Shown piece by piece: positions 1-5,356 of a stretch of DNA of 5,683 nt (its first letter is position 1; every line of letters starts with the position of its first letter). This DNA is from M3007 sp038246345 (GTDB taxonomy: Bacteria > Bacteroidota > Bacteroidia > Chitinophagales > Saprospiraceae): contig JBBRWA010000338.1 in NCBI GenBank assembly GCA_038246345.1, positions 1-5,683 of the forward strand. Reading direction: 5' to 3'. The notes beneath the pieces were generated by a model. It did no database searches. It saw nothing but the letters and a program-made list of their open reading frames with translations, and was not told where the DNA came from. Both the position numbers and the translations under genes were made by a program.

Positions 1-31
1 AAACGGAAGTTTCATCACTAAATTAAAAAAA

Positions 32-211
32 ATGAGCAAGGATAAAGGAACCAAAAACGTCAAAAAAGCCCCGGCGGACAAGTCTTCCGGTAAAGTCAAA
101 GCAGCGTCAGATTACAAAAGCGAAAGCAAAAGCGGTTCAGGAAAGTCTCCATCCCTCGCACCGCTTGTTCCAAAACCTGACGCCAAGTCAAAAGAAACCC
201 ACAAGTCTTGA
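32..211 (+). CDS. Small Lys/Ser-rich disordered protein
   Basis: The ATG lies just after an A-rich stretch (AAATTAAAAAAA), a usual Bacteroidota leader without a Shine-Dalgarno motif, and opens 59 codons ending in TGA. The product contains 15 Lys and 12 Ser, has no Cys or Trp, and has no hydrophobic stretch long enough for a membrane helix or signal peptide. It is therefore very basic and probably disordered. It begins MSKDKGTKNVKKAPADK and ends with a Pro-containing tail (PSLAPLVPKPD). Its TGA overlaps the TTG start of the GH130 gene (TTGA), which indicates one transcript and probably translational coupling. I cannot assign a function. Lys-rich peptides of this size may bind nucleic acid, ribosomes or a partner protein, but nothing here decides between these. 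A chance ORF is possible, although the clean start context and four-base overlap argue for a real gene. Confidence 0.62.
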   Translation: MSKDKGTKNVKKAPADKSSGKVKAASDYKSESKSGSGKSPSLAPLVPKPDAKSKETHKS

Positions 212-1260
212 GAAGCCATAGGGTAGAAGTTACAAAGCTAGGGGTCATCCTTAACAAAACCGAATTGGGCTTTGAGAACGCAGGCGTGTTGAATCCGGCT
301 GTTATTCAAGAGGGCGGATCAACACACCTATTTTACCGGGCAGTGTGTCAGGGCAATTATTCGGCCATAGGGTATTGCCGTTTGGAAGGACCGCTGACAA
401 TTGTGGAGCGATTTGACACTCCCGTACTTTTTCCGCAAGCAGATTATGAATCGCAAGGAGTTGAAGACCCGCGCATTTCGAAAATTGACGGATTGTTTTA
501 TTTGACCTACACTGCTTACGACGGCATCAATGCACTTGGTGCTTATGCTACTGCGGCGACATTGCCACATTTTGAAAAAAAAGGAATCCTCACCCCGCAG
601 ATTACCTACGAAGATTTCAGAAGTTTGGCAGAAAGTAAGAGCCTCATTAACGAAAAGTATCTTCGCTACCAATGCCATCCACCTTGTAGTGCGGAACAAA
701 AAGCTTTAGTTTGGGATAAAAATGTGGTCTTTTTCCCGCGACGTATCAAAGGCAAACTTTCTTTCTTGCATCGAATAAAGCCTGACATTCAGTTAGTAGC
801 GGTAGATGATATGAGCGAACTGACCAGCGCATTTTGGGAAGACTACTTTCTGCATCTCCAGGAACATATTGTGCTGGAGCCAAAACACCGCCATGAAGTC
901 AGTTACATCGGTGGTGGTTGCCCGCCCATCGAAACGGAACACGGCTGGCTGCTCATTTACCATGGGGTACACGATACCGCTTCCGGGGACAAATATGTTG
1001 CCTGTGCCGCCTTGCTGGATCTGGAGAACCCCGCCAAAGAAATTGCCCGACTACCATACCCGCTTTTTTCACCCGAATACGCGTATGAAATCAGGGGAGA
1101 GGTCAACAACGTGTGCTTTCCGACCGGGACGGCTTTGTTTGGCGACGACTTGTACATCTATTATGGTGCCGCAGACGAGCAAATTGCCTGCGCTGCGCTG
1201 AGCATTTCCGAACTTTTAGAGACCTTGATCGCCGTATCGATGGAAAATAAACCGCAATGA
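208..1260 (+). CDS. GH130-family beta-mannoside phosphorylase/hydrolase-like protein
   Basis: The 350-residue product has the landmarks of glycoside hydrolase family 130, a five-bladed beta-propeller fold. These are GVLNPAV (26-32), LFYRAV (41-46), GVEDPRI (84-90; D87 matches the family's catalytic acid), VVFFPRRIKGK (172-182), FLHR (185-188), GGGCPPIETEHGWLLIYHGV (234-253), NNVCFPTGTALFG (299-311) and LYIYYGAAD (314-322). Family members phosphorolyse or hydrolyse beta-mannosides; which applies here needs the phosphate-contact residues to be aligned (H187/R188 and H251 are candidates). No signal peptide is visible, so it is probably cytoplasmic. An insertion around 124-168 sets it apart from the best-studied members. 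The TTG start at 208 is the only plausible one: an in-frame stop lies at 178-180 and the family's N-terminal motif follows directly. The last roughly ten residues (IAVSMENKPQ) come from an out-of-frame YceI remnant, so the native C-terminus was probably replaced. From memory, relatives are sometimes mislabelled as Cry7Aa pesticidal proteins. Confidence 0.88.
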   Translation: MRSHRVEVTKLGVILNKTELGFENAGVLNPAVIQEGGSTHLFYRAVCQGNYSAIGYCRLEGPLTIVERFDTPVLFPQADYESQGVEDPRISKIDGLFYLTYTAYDGINALGAYATAATLPHFEKKGILTPQITYEDFRSLAESKSLINEKYLRYQCHPPCSAEQKALVWDKNVVFFPRRIKGKLSFLHRIKPDIQLVAVDDMSELTSAFWEDYFLHLQEHIVLEPKHRHEVSYIGGGCPPIETEHGWLLIYHGVHDTASGDKYVACAALLDLENPAKEIARLPYPLFSPEYAYEIRGEVNNVCFPTGTALFGDDLYIYYGAADEQIACAALSISELLETLIAVSMENKPQ

Positions 1261-1360
1261 TTGGGGACTAAACTGGAATTCTGTCTCAGAAGCCAGCGGT
1301 TTATGGGTGGGTGACGAAGTAATTATCAATTGTGAATTGCAACTGATAGAACAATCATAA
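1229..1360 (+). pseudogene. C-terminal remnant of a YceI-family protein
   Basis: In the frame ending with TAA at 1358-1360 the translation reads KINRNDWGLNWN (codons 1244-1279) and then LWVGDEVIINCEL (1298 onward). This closely follows the C-terminal signature of YceI-like lipocalin-fold isoprenoid-binding proteins, in which a KINRxDFGLxWN segment is followed by a G-[LV]-x-VGDEV-x-I strand. Only about 39 recognisable residues survive. The same frame hits a stop at 1226-1228, so the upstream three quarters of the gene are missing. The remnant starts inside the GH130 reading frame, which runs through it in another frame to TGA 1258-1260. This looks like a deletion that joined the 3' end of GH130 to the tail of a former neighbour. 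It is almost certainly not functional as YceI. Confidence 0.7.
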
Positions 1361-1376
1361 AAATATTAAACGTAAC

Positions 1377-1919
1377 ATGAACAGGTATCAGGCATTAGCC
1401 ATCTACGCCATTTTAATAATCGCTACTGGAGTTATTTTGATTTCGTTGGCTTATTTTCCGTCACGCGCCATTCAATATGCCATTGCAGTTACAATGGTGG
1501 CGAGTGCTGTTTTTGCTTTTTTGACCGCTTACAAAAGCAAGGGCCTGCAAATCCCTTTAAAGTACCATGGACTTCATGCTATCGGCATGACTATTTATGG
1601 TTTTGCTGTTTTGTTCTATGCTTCCGATATAGAGCGATTTTTTAGATTAACCACTTTTTTTCTGTTGTACTATGGGATTTCCGAATGCATTTTCGCCATG
1701 CGAATATTCTCTATGCGACTTCAAAATATAAATACAAACATAGTGGTCTCCCGACTGGTCATTGGGTTTGTAATTGCACTAGGAGCAGTCATAGTGATAG
1801 CTACTGCGACTATCAATCAAAATCAAGCATTACTTTTTTCCGGGATTGTTTTCATTTTCAGCGGCATAAATTTGATCCTTTTCAAAAAAGTACTCAAAAG
1901 ATTGGCGGAACCGATGTGA
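1377..1919 (+). CDS. HdeD/DUF308-like six-helix membrane protein
   Basis: The 180-residue, very hydrophobic protein has six evident membrane segments at about 7-27, 32-51, 66-84, 90-109, 124-146 and 150-169, joined by short polar loops. Positive charges follow helix 2 (AYKSKGLQ), helix 4 (MRIFSMRL) and the last helix (FKKVLKRL). Size, helix number and the pairwise helix-turn-helix pattern suit the HdeD/DUF308 family, whose Escherichia coli namesake is an acid-resistance membrane protein; in Bacteroidota the role is unknown. The ATG follows an AT-rich leader (AAATATTAAACGTAAC) with no Shine-Dalgarno motif. It lies 16 bases after the YceI remnant, so its original operon partner upstream may have been lost. 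Assignment rests on topology rather than a diagnostic motif, and another small multi-helix membrane family is possible. Confidence 0.62.
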   Translation: MNRYQALAIYAILIIATGVILISLAYFPSRAIQYAIAVTMVASAVFAFLTAYKSKGLQIPLKYHGLHAIGMTIYGFAVLFYASDIERFFRLTTFFLLYYGISECIFAMRIFSMRLQNINTNIVVSRLVIGFVIALGAVIVIATATINQNQALLFSGIVFIFSGINLILFKKVLKRLAEPM

Positions 1920-1997
1920 ATTGGAGACGGTCGCCATGATCGCGACGAAACCACAGAAGACTTACAGGGACCTATAAAAATAGTAGCAGCCCAGAAA

Positions 1998-2693
1998 ATG
2001 CTTCAAAAAGAAGATCATAAAAAAACAAAAAGGGTTGCTGTCATAGTCGCCCACCCAGATGATGAAACATTATGGGTTGGAGGTGCGATGTTGCTCCTGC
2101 CCGCTTTGCAGTGGTTTACACTTTGTTTGTGTCGTGCAAGCGATGAAAATCGTGCCCCCAGATTTTATGAAACGCTGAAAATTTTACATTCAGAAGGTGT
2201 TATGGGGGATCTCGATGATGGCCCCGAACAGACTCCTTTGGATGACAAATTGGTGGAGCAGACCATACTCGATTTATTGCCCCCAAAACATTACGATTTA
2301 CTCATTACCCACAATCCTTCGGGAGAATGTACCAGGCATGTCCGGCACGAGGAAACAGGCAAAGCCGTAATCAGACTCTGGCATGACGGCAAAATATCAG
2401 CCAGCCAACTTTGGGTATTTGCTTACGAAGACAGCAATAAGAAATATTATCCCAAGCCTATTGCAAACGCAGCTATTTTTCAAAAACTCCCTAACAAGAT
2501 ATGGCAGAAAAAATACTGCATTATCACAGAAACGTATGGTTTTGAGAAAGACAGCTTTGAAGCAAAAATAACACCGCGCGCAGAGGCATTCTGGCGGTTT
2601 ACAAATTCGCAGGAGGCTGTTGATTGGTTGAACAGCTGCCCACAAGCGATTGGCGCGATGAACAATGGATTCTTGGATACGGCTTGTACGTGA
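1998..2693 (+). CDS. PIG-L/LmbE-family zinc-dependent deacetylase
   Basis: The 231-residue protein opens with a beta-strand and the PIG-L zinc motif AHPDDE (18-23: H19 and D22 as metal ligands, D21 as the likely general base). It continues with a CRASDENRAPRF segment (45-56) and HNPSGECTRHVRHEETGKAV (105-124), which supplies the third ligand region (H114/H117). Characterised members remove N-acetyl groups from sugars such as GlcNAc-inositol, GlcNAc-malate (bacillithiol pathway) or chitobiose; the substrate here is not evident. No export signal is visible, so it should be cytoplasmic. The start at 1998 is the first ATG in frame and leaves a short charged N-terminus (QKEDHKKTKR) before the core. 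The frame is open back to the upstream gene's stop but has no other usual start codon. The last 18 or so residues (CPQAIGAMNNGFLDTACT) extend past the expected end of the fold. Confidence 0.85.
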   Translation: MLQKEDHKKTKRVAVIVAHPDDETLWVGGAMLLLPALQWFTLCLCRASDENRAPRFYETLKILHSEGVMGDLDDGPEQTPLDDKLVEQTILDLLPPKHYDLLITHNPSGECTRHVRHEETGKAVIRLWHDGKISASQLWVFAYEDSNKKYYPKPIANAAIFQKLPNKIWQKKYCIITETYGFEKDSFEAKITPRAEAFWRFTNSQEAVDWLNSCPQAIGAMNNGFLDTACT

Positions 2694-2706
2694 ATTCCCT
2701 TCTGTA

Positions 2707-2779
2707 CGGTTACCATCTAATCATATTGTAACCCCCGAACTTTAGTCGGGGCCTAAACGCAGCGGTTAGCACCATCTAA
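2707..2779. repeat. Gapped direct repeat flanking a hairpin
   Basis: CGGTTACCATCTAA at 2707-2720 recurs at 2763-2779 as CGGTTAGCACCATCTAA: the same 14 bases with a three-base insertion after CGGTT. The copies bracket the GC-rich hairpin at 2733-2751 and lie upstream of dps. This could be paired protein-binding sites or the footprint of an insertion or slippage event. Confidence 0.5.
2733..2751 (+). terminator. GC-rich hairpin downstream of the PIG-L gene
   Basis: CCCCGA (2733-2738) pairs with TCGGGG (2746-2751) around a seven-base loop. Alternatively CCCCG/CGGGG plus AC/GT pair with one bulged A and a TTTA tetraloop. It lies 40 bases after the PIG-L stop and ahead of dps, where a terminator would be expected. 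No T-tract follows on the plus strand, so intrinsic termination is uncertain and it may instead be part of a repeated intergenic element. Confidence 0.35.
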
Positions 2780-2802
2780 AGAACACCCTTTTTTAAGGAA
2801 AT

Positions 2803-2838
2803 ATGAACCAATTCAACTTTTCAAAACATAAAATATGA
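2803..2838 (+). CDS. Candidate 11-codon leader ORF overlapping the dps start
   Basis: ATG at 2803 opens MNQFNFSKHKI and ends in TGA at 2836-2838, which overlaps the dps start as ATGA. A purine-rich AAGGAA lies at 2795-2800, just ahead of this ATG, whereas dps itself has only A-rich sequence before it. The arrangement would allow ribosomes finishing the leader to reinitiate on dps. A chance ORF of this length is easily possible, and no amino-acid bias typical of attenuator peptides is present. Confidence 0.3.
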   Translation: MNQFNFSKHKI

Positions 2839-3308
2839 AAGCGAACATAGGAATTTCAGAAAAAAACCTAAATGCTGTTACCGAATTACTCGCTGCTGTG
2901 CTCGCAGACAGCGTGATGTTGTATACCAAGACCAGAAAATTTCATTGGAACGTAAGTGGTGAAAGTTTCATGGAACTCCATAAACTTTTCGAAGACCAAT
3001 ACAAAAAACTGGAAGAAGCCATTGATGAGATTGCCGAGCGCATCAACAAATTGGGCCGCAAAACCATCGGCACGATGGCAGAATTCGGGAAATTAGCCTC
3101 CATCAAAGAACATCCCGGCAAATACCCTTCCTCGAAAGAGATGCTGCGAGAGCTTCTGGAAGACCACGAAGCCGTTATCGTACAGCTCCGCAAATATGTT
3201 GACCATTGCGCTGAAAAATATAAGGACGCCGGCACAGCAGATTTTCTTACCAGTCTCATGAAAGAACACGAAACGATTGCATGGATTCTTAGGAGGTATT
3301 TAAACTAA
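2835..3308 (+). CDS. dps: Dps-family DNA-binding/iron-storage ferritin
   Basis: The 157-residue protein has the length and four-helix pattern of Dps. The intersubunit ferroxidase ligands are visible with the family's spacing: H37 in KFHWNVSG (35-42), H49, E53, D64 and E68 in the segment ELHKLFEDQY...DEIAERI. E53 occupies the position that is Asp in Escherichia coli and Listeria Dps. Twelve subunits normally form a shell that oxidises Fe(II) with hydrogen peroxide and stores iron, protecting DNA during oxidative stress and starvation. The N-terminal tail is short (MKANIGISEKN) with few Lys, so non-specific DNA binding through a basic tail is less likely than in E. coli Dps. The C-terminus (IAWILRRYLN) is the usual one, so the gene is intact. 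ATG 2835 sits directly before the conserved N-terminal helix and overlaps a short upstream ORF. No OxyR- or PerR-like operator was recognised. Confidence 0.93.
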   Translation: MKANIGISEKNLNAVTELLAAVLADSVMLYTKTRKFHWNVSGESFMELHKLFEDQYKKLEEAIDEIAERINKLGRKTIGTMAEFGKLASIKEHPGKYPSSKEMLRELLEDHEAVIVQLRKYVDHCAEKYKDAGTADFLTSLMKEHETIAWILRRYLN

Positions 3309-3325
3309 GGAACAGCACGCCATGA

Positions 3326-3463
3326 GAACAGGGAAAAAACTCGAAACATAGGGAGGAAACATGGAGCAATACTTTGACCAATATTCTGGTGCTCCCCATG
3401 GCTTTGGGAGAGCTTGGGTTGGCTGTTTGGTTGATCATTAAAGGAGGGAAATTACTCAAATAG
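3326..3463 (+). pseudogene. C-terminal remnant of a DUF4386-like membrane protein
   Basis: The frame ending in TAG at 3461-3463 encodes NILVLPMALGELGLAVWLI (from 3380) followed by IKGGKLLK. This is one hydrophobic helix with the PxxxGE...WLLIKG ending that I associate with the last helix of DUF4386 proteins, normally about 220-240 residues with several helices. The frame is open only back to TGA 3323-3325, and the residues before about 3371 are polar and unlike the family, so the rest of the gene is gone. It follows dps by a few tens of bases, on the same strand. An ATG at 3361 with a good Shine-Dalgarno-like GGGAGGAAAC is in a different frame and yields only 26 unrelated codons. The family call rests on one helix and is moderate. 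Confidence 0.55.
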
Positions 3464-3537
3464 CGTGCTTAAATCCCGAATCTCTATCACCTCCAAGCTT
3501 CACGTTCTGCCGTTCTTGGAATGTTATTTTTCATTTA

Positions 3538-3577
3538 ACCCCGAAAATTAGTGGTTGAAATGAGGATATTTCGGGGT
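3538..3577. terminator. Hairpin between convergent genes, possible bidirectional terminator
   Basis: ACCCCGAAA (3538-3546) pairs perfectly with TTTCGGGGT (3569-3577), giving a nine-base-pair stem around a 22-base loop. It lies 3' of both the dps side and the minus-strand EAD operon. Neither strand has a T-tract immediately after the stem, so intrinsic termination is not assured. Its left arm and start of loop (TTAACCCCGAAAATTAGT) resemble the hairpin near 2733 (GTAACCCCCGAACTTTAGT), which hints at a repeated intergenic element. Confidence 0.35.
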
Positions 3578-3653
3578 AAAAATGCTTTAATTTATTGAAA
3601 GGCTCATTTTTTTGCCCAAAACCATCAAATTCGAGCCTGAACCGCTTTCCCAC

Positions 3654-4364
3654 TCACACCGCCTTTTTAAACAACGCATGCACCACCTGCGCCACAAACA
3701 CCCCCAGCCCGCCTTCCAGTGCCGCCAGCCAGCCCGTGAATTCGCTGAAATAGATTTGCGAACGGTACAACATTAAAAAACAGACCAGAATGAAATACGC
3801 GACCAGTACGGTCATTGACACCCATTGGAATTTGCTGCTCACCCGCTGGTTCTTTTCGGCAGCGGACACCGGCTCGTCGCCGCGACGCGACACCACCTCG
3901 CTGAACATCACGGAAAAATAGGCCGCCAGCGGACCGAGCAGCAACGTGCAGGTGGTCATGGTCTCCGAAGGTGTTAAGGTGCCGGAACCGTGGCCCAGCA
4001 CGAACAACACCAAAAACGCGGCGGCATTGCCCGCCAGCATAAACCAAAACACGATGTTTTTAAAGCGGCTTTCCAACATGCCTTTTGGGCGGGCTGGCGC
4101 TTTTTGCGCGCCCGAATCTTCGGGCAGCGATTCCAGCAGCTCCAACAGCGAAGCGCGGATGCCGTTGCGCATTTCCGTCATCCTTTCGTCCGAAACGTCG
4201 TTGCGCAGCCGGGCTTTTTTCCAGTCTTCCAACTGGCCGGAAATATGCACAGCCGCGCCACGCAGGGCGGGCTGACCTGCCGCATCAGCATACGCCAGCA
4301 GCTCGGCAAGCACTTCCGGCAAGTCGTCTTGGGCCAATAGCTGGAACAATAGCGCTTTTTTCAT
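3654..4364 (-). CDS. EAD11-like adaptor domain fused to four-helix membrane domain
   Basis: Residues 1-81 form a compact alpha-helical domain: MKKALLFQLLAQDDLPEVL, a middle helix (AAVHISGQLEDWKKARLRN, 37-55) and NGIRASLLELLESLP (67-81). The order and the 'SGQ-x3-WKKxx...xDVSDER...N-x-IRxxLLELL' pattern match the effector-associated domain type I know as EAD11. EADs are homotypic adaptors linking effectors to NTPase sensors in bacterial conflict systems. A polar linker (82-100) leads to four membrane helices at about 104-125, 135-157, 179-200 and 207-231. No nuclease, TIR or peptidase motif is present, so the membrane part is the likely effector or anchor. The gene is second in an operon, five bases after the exported-protein gene's stop. 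ATG 4364 is preferred because it starts the first amphipathic helix. No sensor NTPase lies within the window. Domain type is recognised by pattern, not by search. Confidence 0.7.
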   Translation of the reverse strand: MKKALLFQLLAQDDLPEVLAELLAYADAAGQPALRGAAVHISGQLEDWKKARLRNDVSDERMTEMRNGIRASLLELLESLPEDSGAQKAPARPKGMLESRFKNIVFWFMLAGNAAAFLVLFVLGHGSGTLTPSETMTTCTLLLGPLAAYFSVMFSEVVSRRGDEPVSAAEKNQRVSSKFQWVSMTVLVAYFILVCFLMLYRSQIYFSEFTGWLAALEGGLGVFVAQVVHALFKKAV

Positions 4365-4369
4365 AGCAT

Positions 4370-5356
4370 TCAGGGTTGTAGCAAGAAACGTTTGATATCA
4401 GCCATCAGCAACTCGCCATAACTTTTGAGCAGGGCTTTTTTGGCGGGCTCGTCGTCAAGGTCGTGCCAGCCGCCTTCGCGGGGTTTCCAGATGCCGGAAC
4501 CGTATTTGGCGGCGATGGTGGCCGTCAGTGTAAAAGCGCCCGTGTGTTCGTCCGCCACCTCGTATTTGATGACCACTTCCAACTTTTCGAATGGCAGACA
4601 GGTAGCGCAGTTGCACAACACCTCACAAAGCCAGGAACTGGATGCGGTGGAGATCACTTCCCGGCGCAAGTCGTCGACCTCGAATTTCAGGTTTTGCCAC
4701 TCATCCGTGAATTTGATGTGCGACCAACCCCCATCAAGCTGGGACTTTTGGTAGCGTCGCACCAGCCAGGGTTTCAACTTGCTAAATACCACCTTTTTAG
4801 ACAGCTGCTTTTTAAATTCCGCTGCTGTAGGCTCGCGCAGGCCGCTCAACTCCTGGGCCACGATACTCACCGGAAAATCCTGGCTTTTAAACCCACAATC
4901 TATGTTTTTTTCCTGGAAAACAGGCCTGCCCCCACGATCAGCAGGAACCACCCTGGCTTCCCAGCAAAGCGCTTTCGGGCCTATGTAGCTGTCGCGCAGG
5001 TACAAGCGCGCCTGCCGCGACGGTATTTCAAAATACCAGCCAATTTTCTCAAAAAGCCGCACTTCCAGGGTGTCGCCCTGGGTTCTTTCGGCAAAATCGA
5101 ATCGAAGCCGATCCCACACCGCCTTGGCGGAATCAGGGTCTGCTACCTGAAAGCCGACAAAGAGCACCAGAAGCGTGTCGTTTTTCACCTCCACGGATCG
5201 CGCTTGCAGCGCCGGGCCCAGCCCGCAGCCGTCGAGCCATTTTTGGTAGCTGTGCAGGGCATCCTGGAAAAAGGCCTGGCTGGAAGTGAGGCTTTCCTGG
5301 GCCTGGGCAGGGGTAAAACAGAGCGCCAACAGCAGGGAAAGGATTGGTCTTTTCAT
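4370..5356 (-). CDS. Exported protein of unknown family with cysteine cluster
   Basis: From ATG 5356 the product is 328 residues with a clear Sec signal peptide (MKRPILSLLLALCFTPAQA, predicted cleavage after A19; no lipobox). The frame is open to an ATG at 5485, but the extra 43 residues are polar and would bury the signal, so 5356 is preferred. The mature protein is mixed alpha/beta with repeated strand-like segments (TLLVLFVGFQV 61-71, KLEVVIKYEV 258-267, AFTLTATIAAKYG 274-286). Cysteines lie at 44, 131, 154, 244, 248, 250 and 253; the last four form a C-x3-C-x-C-x2-C cluster that could form disulfides or bind metal. The C-terminus ends in an amphipathic helix. I do not recognise the family. 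It precedes the EAD-membrane protein by five bases and shares its high GC, so the two are probably cotranscribed and may cooperate across the membrane. Confidence 0.78.
   Translation of the reverse strand: MKRPILSLLLALCFTPAQAQESLTSSQAFFQDALHSYQKWLDGCGLGPALQARSVEVKNDTLLVLFVGFQVADPDSAKAVWDRLRFDFAERTQGDTLEVRLFEKIGWYFEIPSRQARLYLRDSYIGPKALCWEARVVPADRGGRPVFQEKNIDCGFKSQDFPVSIVAQELSGLREPTAAEFKKQLSKKVVFSKLKPWLVRRYQKSQLDGGWSHIKFTDEWQNLKFEVDDLRREVISTASSSWLCEVLCNCATCLPFEKLEVVIKYEVADEHTGAFTLTATIAAKYGSGIWKPREGGWHDLDDEPAKKALLKSYGELLMADIKRFLLQP

Larger units (their letters stand above)
3309..3653. other. 345-bp gap between convergent gene blocks
   Basis: No intact gene is visible here. It holds the DUF4386-like remnant (to 3463), an AT-rich stretch with no recognised coding signal, the hairpin at 3538-3577, and a T7 run at 3606-3612. 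The genes on either side converge on it, and base composition changes from moderate GC on the left to clearly higher GC on the right at about its right edge. Confidence 0.6.

Noticed and set aside
1327..1339. CAATT-GTG-AATTG inverted repeat as an operator
   Set aside because: It has only five-base AT-rich arms and lies within the YceI-remnant coding sequence, where it is easily a chance match.
3361..3441. ATG at 3361 with a strong Shine-Dalgarno-like GGGAGGAAAC
   Set aside because: It opens only 26 codons with no recognisable content, and a different frame over the same bases encodes the DUF4386-like helix.
3452..3490. Minus-strand GTG start after GGAGG reading VIEIRDLSTLFE, resembling the first residues of ABC ATPases
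   Set aside because: It stops after 12 codons, lies opposite the end of the membrane-protein remnant, and no Walker A or other ABC sequence follows.
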